DNA of 64,000 bases, from positions 868,001 to 932,000 of the forward strand of contig CAJFCJ010000021.1 in NCBI GenBank assembly GCA_904063045.1, read 5' to 3'. The notes beneath the pieces were generated by a model. That model was not told where the DNA came from, made no database searches, and was given only the letters and a program-made list of their open reading frames with translations. A program made the translations under genes and the position numbers. Origin of the DNA: Dimorphilus gyrociliatus. Its lineage: Eukaryota; Annelida; Polychaeta; Dinophilidae. Below are positions 49,588 to 62,100 of this stretch, piece after piece (position 1 is the stretch's first letter; every line of letters starts with the position of its first letter).

Positions 49588-50607
49588 TTTCCTCTTCTTC
49601 TTCTTCTTCTTCTTCTTTTCTTCCTCTTCTTAATTTGCAAAATGATAAGTAAATTAAATACTGGTTGATAATTCTTAAAACACACAATATGTACGTGATA
49701 TTTTCCACTGTAAGATATCAATATTCAATTTTCCTATTGAGTCTATCTTTCTTGTTTGTTTCAAAATCTATATGTTGTAGACTAGATCAGTAGGAATAAA
49801 AAGTCACCTTCTCTTCCAATTTCTATGGTGTTTACTAATTGGTGATTATGAGAAGGAAACGAAACAAGAAACTCTCTATATAGATAGGCAAATAAATACA
49901 TGCGTTTGCTTTGCAAGTGGTTTTCTAACAGAAAGAGAATTTCAGCTAAGAGAGCAGACTTCTTAGCGATTTGTATATGTTCATTTCCAAGAAAATTACG
50001 ATGGGTTCATGGACTAGTGAGAGAAAGATCGTAATGAAATATTAATAAAGAATATTTATTACGCGTCAAAGATAGCTTAAAAAGTCATTCTGGTTTCCTA
50101 TAAATGATGTAGGATTTTTTATTTACATTTACTGAATTTGCTCCATACTCGTCCAAAACGGTTTGGTCAACTTACGTCAATTGAATAGCACATTTACCCT
50201 CCTATATAATTGGGCTATTGATTACAGACGGAAATTAGTAACAAACTATCAGGGCAGAGTAATTGAACTCGTTACATTGGCATTTCTTTACTAAGAATAA
50301 AAGAGTTTACAAAGGAAAAAGCATTAAAATTAAAATTCCAAGTATAATAAATAATTTATAATTAAAATCTCCAACGAGTATATTCAAGCCTTTCCCTCTG
50401 GGATTCGTTTAACCATTCATTTTTCCAACAAACATCTCACAGCTACTGTCGTTTTTTATACTCTTTCTAATTATCGTATAGGAGAGATTATACGCATTAT
50501 ATTGCATAACAAACAATGGTTTTTAGATAACAAACAGCCTTAGTTGGCTATGTGATATGTCTATGTTTAGAATCGAACATACTAATTAGCATCACAATCA
50601 ACAAGTC
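49588..50607. other. Intergenic region
   Basis: About 1 kb; (CTT)n at about 49594-49618; no gene seen. Confidence 0.5.
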
Positions 50608-50680
50608 GGTTCCATAGTGTAGTGGTTATCACGCTCGCTTAACACGCGAGAGGTCCTGAGTTCGATCCTCAGTGGAACCA
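50608..50680 (+). tRNA. tRNA-Val(AAC), copy 3
   Basis: 73 nt, fully paired acceptor GGTTCCA/TGGAACC, anticodon AAC, variable loop AGGTC. Flanked downstream by a T-run. Confidence 0.97.
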
Positions 50681-51993
50681 TAATTTTTTACTTTTCAATC
50701 CAATAGAAAAGATATATTGAATATTGCGTTCTATGTATGTATGTATGTATGTATGTATTTACGTATGTGTGAAAGACAGACAGACAGAAAGACAGAGAGA
50801 GTACTCTTTACTGTCTAGTTTTACTCTGCAATTAAGCCTTGTTCGGTTTCGCCAATTGAAACCATATAGAATTATTGGCATGCGGACGGTAATATCTTAA
50901 TAAACGATAATCAACTTGCTTTTTCACTTGGTGAAATATGCAAGTCTTTTCAATAGACAGCCGCTGTAAATTATAGAGGAATAATGAATGATATACGTTG
51001 TTTCCCATAGGCTAAAGACCGCTTAAAAACTTTCTTTTTGACTGTAAGAATGGGAAGGAATTAAGAAATGGCGTGAAGAATTAATAATAAAAAGCATTAG
51101 ACAATAGATCATTTCTTGTTATATATAATATATAGCTCTGCTTTGGCACTTTCTTCTTCTTCGTATGTTGGAACAGAATCTTCTAAAGTTTTAATAATTT
51201 CTTCAAATCGTTTATAATTGCTATACCATCTATCCATTTCCGTTCAATTAAGTTGATATAGTAAGGATGAAAGGTAGCCTGTGTTATATGCGTATTGAAA
51301 ATGAACAAGAAAAACAAAACTTTTGATTAATGTGCGAATCTTGATTATTGTCATTTTTGGATTGTTAAATAATGAGCTAAGCTTCGGAAAAGAATTAATA
51401 AAGTTACGTGTAGAATATTTACGAGTGTTGGTTACTGTTTAGCCTTAATAAATCATTATATAAAACATTAATACAAGTTGAAATAATGTAAAATTGACGA
51501 GCTGTCTTTATTTTTGAATAGTTGTGTTTTTTGGATTGAACTCTTCCTGGTAATATTTTAATTATACTTTCCCTTTGCAAACAAAATTCCAACGCTCTAG
51601 TAACTTTACTTGTAATATCGATACATTTATTCATTTATTGATTAGACTGGTATTCATTTTTCCTTTCTTCCACCCCTCTACATATAAATAAATCTCATTT
51701 ACACAATTACCTAACATTTACCTTTCGTTCAATTTCCATTCAATTCCAGTCTGTGAAAGGACGTCATTGGCTATTTTTATTTCTCTCCTCCTACTATTCT
51801 CTGCCCTTCTTTCCATTAGGTATTTGTCTTTATCCAGTCTTCTTACTCTTCATTTTCTACAATCTACTTATCCGTATAATCTAATGATTAAAGTCTAATG
51901 TATATTTCGTTTCTTTCTATTCAATCATATTCAGTTCAATAGATCTTTTATTTTCGTGTTTTCCATTCTGTTTAGGTTACGGGATATAGGAAC
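50681..51993. other. Intergenic region upstream of the RING gene
   Basis: Contains a (TATG)n tract near 50735-50758 and AT-rich DNA. A small minus-strand frame (51109-51237) is listed separately. Near the RING start, CTGTTTAG at 51968-51975 looks like a splice acceptor. Confidence 0.5.
51109..51237 (-). CDS. Possible small or terminal exon, 42 residues
   Basis: The frame reads MDRWYSNYKRFEEIIKTLED, then SVPTYEEEESAKAELY and ends in NKK. The composition is more protein-like than surrounding frames, with charged helix character. No partner exon was found, so it may be a small gene, the last exon of a minus-strand gene, or chance. Confidence 0.2.
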   Translation of the reverse strand: MDRWYSNYKRFEEIIKTLEDSVPTYEEEESAKAELYIIYNKK

Positions 51994-53163
51994 ATGGCGA
52001 ATTCGTTATTGCTTTTCGACGAACTGGAATGCGGATTATGCTTTGATAGACTTTTCGAAAATGATCCTAGAAGTTTACCTTGTAATCATAAATTCTGCTT
52101 TGTTTGCCTTATTGGATTGAAAAGTGATAAAGATGATCGTTCGAATACGTTCACTTGTCCCCGATGTAATAAACAACACGTTTGGCCTCTCAACGGTCCG
52201 AATGGCTTTCCAACTTGCTTGAATTCCGATACTTCAGATTCCGCTTCCAAAAGATCCGTTTCAAATGCGTCCTCTAGAGCTCAATCACAAACCACACTGA
52301 GAAGGTCTGAAGACAGAGTGAATCATTGGCTAACACTCAATCTACCTTCGAGCAGACGCGATAAAGAATCGCTGGATACCACTTCGACCGTCTACCTAAA
52401 TTCCAACAAAGAATCGTCCACCGTACTCAGTCCGCGTGCAATCAGCATACACGGAGTCCTCTGTGGAAAGTTAATAGATGGAATGCTAAATCATAATATT
52501 AACGAATGCAAGAAAGACGACAGTCGACAATTACCCAAAATATCTTTGACAAACAAACAAGTGAATTTCCTTAATCATTGCAACGTCGCCTACGAAAACG
52601 TCAGAAAGGAAATAAGAAGAAATAAAGAAAGATTAACGGACGATATAAGTAAAAAATTACATATGTGTATAACAGAAGTCGAAAGTCTAGTTACAAAATT
52701 GTGGGATGGCACTATTAATAGAAGACAAGCGAGGCAAAAGTTGAGTCTGCTGGAGAGGAAACATTTCGTGCTAATTCCTCTCCGAAACGTCGAAATAGCT
52801 AGATTTAAAAGAAACGATTCGGAAAATTCAATATTCGACAGTTTTATTATGGCAAAGGAAAGGAATGAAAACAGCTTTGAAGAAAATGTCAAACTTTATA
52901 AGGCGATTGTTAAGGGAAACTTTGAAAAGTTTCTTTCTGAAATTGAACAAAACTTTAAAGATCTCATTAAACAATTGGAATTGAATAAGAGGAAATTGGA
53001 TAATGAAATCATTCAAAAGATAATGAATGGAGGTCAGAATAATTTTGAATATCAATTCGTACCGATATTAGATTTACAAATTGGGCGTTTTAAAAGAGTG
53101 ACAATACTTGAAAGTCGTAGAAATTTTATGCAAAGTTTGAGCGAAACAATGTCAAGATGTTGA
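51994..53163 (+). CDS. RING-finger protein with coiled-coil C-terminus
   Basis: One exon, 389 residues. A C3HC4 RING is at the N-terminus with ligands C13, C16, C30, H32, C35, C38, C55 and C58 (ECGLC, PCNHKFCFVC, CPRC). A Ser/Thr-rich linker follows (about 75-150), then a helical, charged region from about 190 to 350 (NVRKEIRRNKERLTDDISKK, NFKDLIKQLELNKRKLDNE) likely to be coiled coil. A related LRNVEIARFKRND and LDLQIGRFKRVT pair suggests an internal duplication. RING domains recruit E2 enzymes, so this is probably an E3 ubiquitin ligase of TRIM-like type without visible B-boxes. Partners are unknown. The start is the first ATG, 18 nt after an acceptor-like CTGTTTAG. Confidence 0.85.
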   Translation: MANSLLLFDELECGLCFDRLFENDPRSLPCNHKFCFVCLIGLKSDKDDRSNTFTCPRCNKQHVWPLNGPNGFPTCLNSDTSDSASKRSVSNASSRAQSQTTLRRSEDRVNHWLTLNLPSSRRDKESLDTTSTVYLNSNKESSTVLSPRAISIHGVLCGKLIDGMLNHNINECKKDDSRQLPKISLTNKQVNFLNHCNVAYENVRKEIRRNKERLTDDISKKLHMCITEVESLVTKLWDGTINRRQARQKLSLLERKHFVLIPLRNVEIARFKRNDSENSIFDSFIMAKERNENSFEENVKLYKAIVKGNFEKFLSEIEQNFKDLIKQLELNKRKLDNEIIQKIMNGGQNNFEYQFVPILDLQIGRFKRVTILESRRNFMQSLSETMSRC

Positions 53164-53526
53164 CAACTCGTTCATCTTTTTCTCTTCTATCCTTTTATAT
53201 CAACTTTGTATCATAATCTAGTCAGATATTTTTTTATAATTAATCTTTAATAAATATAAATAAATACTGTTGTTTACTACTGTTTGTAGTATGCGTTGAC
53301 AAGTTAACGACAATGAACAGTGTCTGCCAACGTCGTACAATATTCGTAGAGTAATTAATTAATCAAACGCAAAAGTTACTCTTCACTTTACAGTAAAGCC
53401 ATCTATTGGTTCAAAAACACAACGAAAGTCTTTATGTCTTTATTTTGTTTCACAAGTGTTATGAGTTAGCATTTATTGAACAATTTTATTCATACTCATT
53501 TATTAAGTGACTGTTATTAATGTAAC

Positions 53527-53559
<33 letters not shown>

Positions 53560-53787
53560 TACATTTGTTTATTGCGCTTGATAATCATGTCTACAATTAA
53601 TTGAAATATCTCCAAGTCCAATCTGAATAGTAGTGTGAAAATAATTGAATTATAACAGTCAAAATAGTAGGTTTCTATAGTGAATTAAAATATCAATCAG
53701 TCGTCAGACTATTGTATTGTAAAAGTAGTTTGTGTGTTTTAATATGAATTTGGTAATGAGAGATATTTTGAAGATAATATGAAAAAT
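53164..53787. other. Intergenic region with (GA)n
   Basis: Holds a (GA)n tract at 53527-53554 and a CTCF-like word at 53397-53409. It separates the convergent RING and discoidin genes. Confidence 0.55.
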
Positions 53788-54481
53788 TTACTTACGATAT
53801 CCGTATAATTCAAAATTTACAGATCCATAATGACCACTTGTTGGAATTATACGAAAATATTTAGTTGAAAAAATTTTATTAGGTAGATTTATACGCTTTG
53901 TTGTATTCCAAGTAGCAGCCGTTAGACCGTCAAATATCTTGTTTTCGTTTCAAACACATTAATATCTTTAAATACAAATAAAATGAATACTTTTATACTT
54001 ACAACAACTATGCCATTTTCTTTATATTCAATTAGAGAATTTGCTTCAGTGCCGTACTTGACTTTGAATTTTCTTGTGTAATATTTTTCATTAACTGAAT
54101 TTGTAATAAAAGCCGAACCTAAAAGATCTAGTGCGTAGATGTCGTACAAGTTGCCTTTAAATTAAAAAAATCAACATATTTATCTCTTTACTAAATACAT
54201 TTTTAAGAATTTCCTATTGTTTGAAAAGGAAAAGGATATTTACCAAGAGCAACTTGTACATAACCATTAGCGTAATTATTGGTATGCCACGAGGAACCAT
54301 TCCAAGGAATTTCTATTCTACTGAAATGTGCTTTACCCGAATATGTATTACTGGCGGTAAACGAAGAATCCGGAAAAAGTGTTTTATTGTAGATTCCAAT
54401 CTTAAAATTTGTGGAATGCTCTGACGATTCAACATATTCACACTTGAAAATATATATGACAATGAGCAAGACCGCGGTCAT
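53788..54481 (-). CDS. Secreted discoidin (F5/8 type C) domain protein
   Basis: Exons on the minus strand: 54481-54244, 54154-54003 and 53937-53788, about 179 residues. Signal peptide MTAVLLIVIYIFKCEYVESS. One F5/8 type C domain: DSSFTASNTYSGKAHFSRIE, then W..NNYANGYVQVALGNLYDI across exon 1-2, KFKVKYGTE with LIEYKENG, and YFRIIPTSGHYGSVNFELYG at the end, matching the usual YLQVDLG, Y.L.YS, and R.YP..W......ELYG. Discoidin domains bind lipids, glycans or collagen outside cells. It would have no other domain. The end is uncertain: CGTAAGTAA can be read as two codons and a stop, as given, or as a donor to a further exon. An upstream in-frame ATG at 54538 would bury the signal peptide. Confidence 0.72.
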
Positions 54482-55076
54482 TTGTGGATTTTCTCTCCGT
54501 AAGTTTGGGTATAATATAAAGTTGCTTGTGAAAGACATATAAATAACTTAAACACCGGTCAATTTATCAATAAGTCACCATAATGGAAAACAATAAATTT
54601 GATTAATAAATAAACAAATAGCAAAAGACAATTTCAGCAAACAAGAAGAGAATAGCATTCCTCTCTTGCATTGATAGTAGCTTGGAAAAATGTTTCCTAT
54701 ACTCTTTTCTCTAGTTCCCTTATCACTTGGATAGTCCCCTACAAGTGTTGCCCTACAAAGAAAACCGATAGAAAACCAACTAGTCGTTTTATTATTAATC
54801 AGAATAGTTTATTCGTTTTCGTGCATTTAGATATATTTCAATTGCAGAAATGAAAGAAAGATAATTGAAGATAACCTTCCTCTCATTCTAAATCCTTTAT
54901 CCTGTTTCAAAAACGAATTTTAACTTTTCTTTCTTTTCCTTTTTCAATTCGATCATTTCGCTGTTCGTTTCTAAGCAGAACCTTCCATCATTTTATCATC
55001 TCCAGACCAATCAACGTCAGAAGCCATAACTAGCTGTTTAACAGTTTAATAACAATTAATGAAATGTTAGATATAC
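54482..55076. other. Intergenic region, or introns of the adjacent small gene
   Basis: AT-rich. On the minus strand at about 55026-54970 a short frame reads MASDVDWSGDDKMMEGSA then stop, a candidate last exon for the secreted-peptide gene at 55.1 kb. Confidence 0.4.
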
Positions 55077-55171
55077 CTGTACAGAATGATTATCTTGCCA
55101 ACCTGACTAGCTGCCAATACGCCCATAACTACAACGTATAGAGAAACGAGTGTCTTAGCCAGAAGATTCAT
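55077..55171 (-). CDS. First exon of a small secreted-peptide gene
   Basis: The ATG at 55171 opens a signal peptide: MNLLAKTLVSLYVVVMGVLA followed by ASQVGKIIILYR, ending at AG|GTATAT. A strong TATA box lies 80 nt upstream, which is unusual in this window. The following exon is uncertain; the acidic frame near 55.0 kb would need a different donor (A|GTCAGG) to stay in phase, giving a product of about 41 residues. Probably a small secreted peptide; no family recognised. Confidence 0.4.
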
Positions 55172-56141
55172 GGTTTTCTTTCTTTCCTTTTCTGTCTTGT
55201 CTTCAGTGAAGATTTAAGCGAATGATGATCTACAGACAGTCTTCAGCACTTTATATACCCTCTTCTCTTACCGCCAACATCTGCTGAATGTTGCTATTTA
55301 AATAGTGAAATATTTAATTTAGTCATTTTTTTTTATATAAAATATAAAGAAACGTTTTCTTACAAATAGAATTCTTTTACTTTTTCATCATAAAAGATTC
55401 TTTATTCGGAATAAATAAAGAAAAAATTTCTAGACTATTCTCTTTACATTTTTTTTATATATAGAAATATATGACGCAAAACGTTGAAGTGCAACAAAAT
55501 AGAAACGCAACGATGCTTAATGTAAAAATCTTTTGAGGAGATACTTTGAACAAGCCACGGCTATCAAACCATCATTTGTGTCATAAAAGCGAGTGGGAGC
55601 TAGCAATGAAAGTGCTATAAACGTCTATATCTACTGTATAAATTTATACAGTATATGTATAGTATATAGAGGTTAATTTCTTTTCACTTTAAACTACTAC
55701 TACAACATCATCAACAACAACTACTACTACTGCTTCTACTATCGGTAAACCCTATTTACAGAAGAACCCTTATCAACACGTTTCTTTCAATCTCTCTTAA
55801 TCAACGTTTAATTCATTAAAAGTTACCGACAACAAAAGAAGTCTTCAAATGGTTGATTTGAACAAGAATAACTAGTGCCCTCCTTTAACAGCCGTCTTTT
55901 TTCTATCCTATAAACTCTTGTAAAATAGGATACTTAATAGAGGAATAATATTTAATATTTAACTCTAATGAAATTATTTAGTGTCACGTAAGTAATTTAT
56001 TTGTTCAGCTTATCAATAAAACAAAATTGCATACAGCCTATCATCAAACAAATTATATACATCATTCAATGAAAAATGTAGCATATATAATTTATTAAAA
56101 GTTATAAGACGTCTTTTTTTACAACAATCGCAAGATTTTCA
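55172..56141. other. Intergenic region
   Basis: AT-rich; (ACT/ACA)n-like triplets near 55695-55735; a TATACAGTATA palindrome at 55645-55655; no gene seen. Confidence 0.5.
55251..55257 (-). promoter_or_regulatory. TATA box of the small secreted-peptide gene
   Basis: On the minus strand GGGTATATAAAGTGC lies about 80 nt before the ATG at 55171, leaving room for a start site about 30 nt downstream and a short leader. Confidence 0.5.
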
Positions 56142-59100
56142 TCAAGTAAATACAGCTGTTTCCAAAGTTCTCTTAACAAAATATCCATACGCCTCAATGT
56201 CCGTAGTCGTATTTTCACCATTCAATATTCCATATTCAGCCGGAATTATAAAAAATGAACAAACGCTTTTCTTGCGCTAAAATAGAAATCAAAACGGTTG
56301 TATTGGCAATATATAATTGTGGTTGTAGTTATTGTCCTAAATTTTACGTGAATAAAGAGATAAAACCTCAAAATATATCATCGATTCGTTAATATTTCCA
56401 CTTAGTGTAAATCCATAAGAATGACAATGCTTTAATGCTACTATGCAATCTTTTAAGCAACCAACAAACGACTTTATCTCGAATTTCATCATCTCACCAC
56501 CTAAACTATGAAGAAACTTCTCTGCATGCCCAGTTGCCAAATGATTATCATAAAAGCTATTTATAAATTCTAAATCTATTTAACAAAATAAAAAGCAACC
56601 CTTGACACAAGCAATTGTTAAATCTACAGAATAAAGATGAAAAGAGGGGAAACAATTGTTTTACATACTTTCCTTTTCAACTCTGGCTATTAAATTTTCC
56701 TTTCCTTCATTTCTATATCAAAAAAAAGTCTTTGAATTAATTAATATCTCATTAGCCGATTACCGACTAATTGCTAACAAACAACATATACGGTCTCTAC
56801 TTACTCTCTAACAATCTCTTCTAAACGTTTCTTCCGTTTCAGTTTTAACATTTCACCAAAGTAGTAAAAATATGGGTTAATAATTGAATTAATCGGAGCA
56901 AACACAATCACAATCCAAGTATAGGCTTCGTTACTAAAATATAATTCAACGAATAAAGATGTTATACCTAAAATTGAAAACAATTAACAACAACCCAAAT
57001 TCAAAAAACTAACAATAAACTACAATAATTTACCCATCAGAGATATCGGAAGCCAACATAATACATTTGATAATGTTATCCAATAAATAGATTGCGAAAT
57101 AAATACTTTTTCTTTATTTATACTAATAAAACTCCTATTTCGCTGATTAATTAATTTTATGACGCAAATGTACACTATTGAGTTAATTATTGCTATCAAA
57201 AACATTAGTATTCCATAAATGGCGAATGAATACAACGTATCCTCATCTTTATTGCTCCGGACTTGAAGTTTAAAACATATTGGCGAATTGTTTAAAAAGT
57301 TCTGAAAAGTTGGTAAAACAAACACCAATCCATTGTTATAGAAAACATCTTTATCGTTAACAATTAAACAGTTGACGTTACCTCGTAGAACAAGATAGGA
57401 AAAATAGCCAGCGCTAAACTCACACACAGTAAGCTAATGGTACTTGCGCTCACAACTTTAATACCTAAACGAGGATTCAAAGGAAATTTGATGGCGTAGA
57501 ATCTTTCGAAACTTATACACAGAAGATTCAACGACGAGTATAATACAGAAAAGTTCATCATTGAACCCAAAAATTTACAAAACAATCCCGAAGTCCACGC
57601 TTGTTCGTACTCGAAAAATTTCCCTCTGAAATAGACGTCCGCCGAACCAACAATCATTAAGTACAAACAAGTAATTAGGTCGGCAAAAGACATTGAAATG
57701 TAAAAGAAATGCGTAGGTCTCCTGAAATGGAATATCCTGAACAAAAGCGATAAAGAATTACCCACAATTCCACAAATTGCGTAAAGCCATAGAATCACTT
57801 TCAGAGCATTGGACGCCAAAAGATCGGAACAAGTGTTGAATAGAGAAGTGGAAGGAAAACACGATTCGATAGATTTCAAATACTTCCACGCAAAGCAACA
57901 CAAAATGAAATATTCGCTTTTCACTATCTTTACACTTTTCAAATTTGAAATGAGAGTTTTCACGTTTTCCATTGGAAATTTCGTTTCCGACAAATCCAAC
58001 TTATGGAGGCGATTCTCCCTCAGAAACCAATTGTCCATCTGCTTTATTGCGCAACCTCTAAGCAAAAGTACAACCAACTTAGCCAAATTGGCGAATGCGT
58101 CTATCGACAGAGAATTTATCTTGGTAAAAGATAAATCAAAGTATCTGACATTCGAGAAATATTTCCCGCTCAACAATTCAGTTAGAGGATTAAACGACAA
58201 ATCCAAATGTTGCAAAAGAACATTCGGAATTTTCATAACGTTTTTCATAGATTCAAGTTTGTTTCGTTTCAAATTCAACAAAACCAAATTTGGCGCGTCA
58301 AAGTGAGCGATGAAATCTCGTATATTGCAATTTTGTATTTGAATACTCGCCAGACTGTTCGATTGGAAATTGCCGTTCAATTGTCTGTAATTTTCAATCA
58401 ATAGTTGTTTAGTTCCTCTCAGATGATTAACGAGAGATAAATGAAGAGTTTGATATTGATTGGAGGATGTGCAAGAGAGATTATAGGCGGGTGACAATGA
58501 ACAATGGGGCGGATAATCGTTAGTGCGATTAGGACAGAAGACTTCGTCATTAGCATATTTGCAATTGATAATACCGTCACACACTTTTGTCATCTTTAAA
58601 TATAACAATTGATTTTTACATTTGAAAAATCCGCTTGGTCGAAAATCATCTTTATTCGAAGAAAGAATGCAAATGAATACAACTTGGCCAATGTGTTGCC
58701 GACTACAGATTATTACCGCAATGTAGCTCGTCTTCATTATACCAACAATGATTGATACCGTCGCAAACCTGTTCGATTGAAATACAGTATTTCGCAGTTT
58801 GGCATAGAAATTCGCCTTTATCGCATGATTGTTTTTCACAGTTTGCCAAATCTGAAAGTGGATAAAGTTTTGCGTTGGAATTTCCATTGGAATTATATTT
58901 CAAATTGCATGTTTTTTGATATTTTGAACTATGATAAAAGGAATTGAAATTTTAATAACTCGGTAATGATTAAATTATTACCGTAATTGATAAGTTTGTT
59001 TCAAGATACCGTAACAACTGTCCCAGTCCTCATCTTCGAAATCAAGACAGTTGTAGACCATATTACACTTGTACGATAAATTTATACAGGTTTTGTCGCA

Positions 59101-62100
59101 ATAAAACTGATGCTGAGGATTACATTCTAACGGAACGGACGACTGTTATCTATAAATTATCGTCTAAATATGTTCACCTTCGTACTGCTTTGAATATTTG
59201 AGCCGTTTCTACGTATTTGAAAGTTAATGCATTTCTCATCGGTGAGATCGAAACAATTTCTTTCGTCGTTGCAGACATCTTTCAACTTTAGACATTGTCC
59301 ATTTGCGCAGGAACTGTTGATCGTGTTAGGTTTATTGGCCGAATAATCTTTCTACTACGAAGTTGGTTACCTTTCTGCTTGGCTACACCTTAATTTTTCT
59401 TTTTAAAGATATTTGAAATAAGGAATTTGTGAATAGATTCGAATGATAAAGATAAGATGTTTATATTACTGCAAAAACGCTCGTCTGATTTATCGGCACA
59501 GTCATGTTGAAAGTCGCAAAAGAATTGTATCGGTATTCTTTGATTAGAGGAGGGACAATGAAAGTGTTGATTAGGAGGACAATTAATTTCATCTTCTCCC
59601 GAGAAGCAATCATTTTCACCGTCGCAAACGTTAATGTAGCTTATGCATATTTCATCTCTGATGCAATGGAAACTAGATTGCGGACATTGAACCGATATAT
59701 GTGTATAAATATTCCAATTGTGGAGGGAACTCTTCGAAGAGGCTGTTGTAACGTTAAAGTGAATTTCATTAATAATCAAACCAAATTGAACAATCGCCGA
59801 CAAACCGAAAGATTTTTGACAAAGGAACGGAGCGTCACTTTTTGCAAAGCAAGAAGTGGATACTTTTTTAAAAGTTATCGAGATTATTCTTGCATCGAAA
59901 AATCTTCTCCTTACGTAAAGGCATTTACTCGTTTTATCGATAGTTATCGGTGCTCTATATAAGAAAAGTGAAAACATCCTAGATCTTATAGTCTCTTCAC
60001 TTTTGTCTTTCGTAATATTTATCTTCTGCAAAGTGAATTAATGGATTAATTACACTTATTATTGACTGTGTTTGAATAAATGCAACAAGTTTTCCATTAC
60101 AATATAGTCGATATACGACGATAACAGCTCCAATGGTTTATTTGTCTGAGTTGTTAGAACCTTCTTCCCTTCGGAGTTGGACACTTCCTTCAAAACTGAA
60201 ATTGCGAATGAACTAATACTTTTGACTCGTTAATTGTGTTTGTTGTTTACTAGCAGGATGACTTAGCAGCAGTGTCTCGCCGCCTAGAATAGTAAAATAG
60301 TTAACCACCAATTTAGAGTTTGTATTTGACGGATTGCCGTATGGCAAAGAGAACTCTAAAAAGAATAAATAACTATAAACATGGACTGGAAAATTTAACG
60401 GTTCGTCTAAAAGAGTAAGATTCTTTTCTCTGCAGAATCTATCCATATCCAGTATGGTCATCTTGTCTTTCGGTTTGATTAAGTAATAGCATGTATCTAA
60501 TATTTTGTGACTATATTCGTATTTACAATCTGCGACAGTTACTTCAAAATTTTACAGTATTCGTTAGTATGTAAGGCCCCTTACCCATCGTCTTACGCCT
60601 AACGCATCTGATTAGGAATGTATTAGTTATTCTTACTAATTCACTTTGAATATTAAAACAATGAAATGTTATGAGAGTATCTTTTCTATTAGAGATTATC
60701 TTTCTACTTACTTGTCGTAGGCACTGAAACCAGGAAATTCTCTTCTTGTTTGTTTACAATTTTCCAGTAAGGTATCATTTCTTTCGCAGTTTAACTCGAA
60801 CAATTTATAAAACGCGCCGTAATTGTCGAATGCAGCATCGAAAGGTACTAGTGTACCCGATAGAAATCCGAAATGTTGACATATTAGATCCACCTCAAAA
60901 TCTTGCATTGAATTTACAGAAAATCCAATCCAATGCTTTGAACTATAAGACTGAAGAGAGCCCTGATATTCTTTTACATGTTTATCAACTCTTTCGTACA
61001 GGTGATACTTTTGTTTATTGTATAATCTAAACTTTTTATCTAGAAAGAGAAAGTAAAAGAGACGATGAAAGAAAATTATTCTATCGGCTCAACGGCAAAA
61101 TGATAAAAAGAATACAATCGACTTTTTATAGATTCATCATCTTTCAAGCAAGGAATGTTGAAGAAGTAGGTATCGTAAGAAGGATTTTGTATTGAACAAG
61201 AAATGAAATCTTCGCCATCCTTAATACAATTTGTAAACGTCAAATTATTCGTCATATTTCTCTGTCACATACAGTATTACAGCAATTATAGTATAAACTA
61301 AACTTCATAAAAAAATGGACGCAGTAAATTTTGATAGGCCAACTTTTAATTAACAGTTAAAATTGTTTTTTCGCTGTAAATTATTGTTTTTGGTCTAAAT
61401 TTCTATAAAAAAAGGGTTATACTTACGTCATTTTCATCAATTTTTTATTTATTTGGCCGCACTTCATAATTATTGGAACGGTCACTTGACATCTGATTTG
61501 GCATTCAAATAGATGTTGCAAAAAACATTTTTTTCAACATCTTTGATTTTCTAAGTTATCTTTATCAATTAATTGTTAATTTCATTTATATTACTTTATT
61601 TTTATTGTACTTTTTTAAATATGACGTGGAGTAAAGACATTAGGGAGCTTGTATTCAAGAAATACAATGAATTACAAAAACTACAAGCCACTGCATGAGC
61701 TTTAGGAATGGCACCCTCTTCTGTTAGCAATGTTTTAAGGTATCAAACACCAGAAGAGGAGAATAGAGGTTGTCCAAAGAAACTTATGGAGAGAGATATA
61801 GGCAGGATGAAGAGGGCTATACAGCAAATGAAAATAAATAAGGAGAGGGTGACAGCAAGAAAAATTTTGAAAGAGTTAGATGTAGATGTTAGCCTATTAA
61901 CCATTCAAAGGGAGCTGAAAAAACAAAAATTTAGGTATAAGTGAGTTAGCCAAACAACAAATCTTACAAAAAATAATTGCAAGAGGAGAAAAAGTTTCTG
62001 TCTTCAGATGATCAGTGATAATCTAGACTGGTCTAAAGTAATTTTCACCAATGAGGCTAGATTCTCACTGAGTGGGCCAGATGATTTTTGTACATGGACC

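Noticed and set aside
57809-58306. 165-codon plus-strand frame inside the receptor LRR exon
   Set aside because: Antisense shadow of a well-supported minus-strand exon.
59504-59962. 152-codon plus-strand frame
   Set aside because: Antisense shadow of the lectin/LDLa exon.
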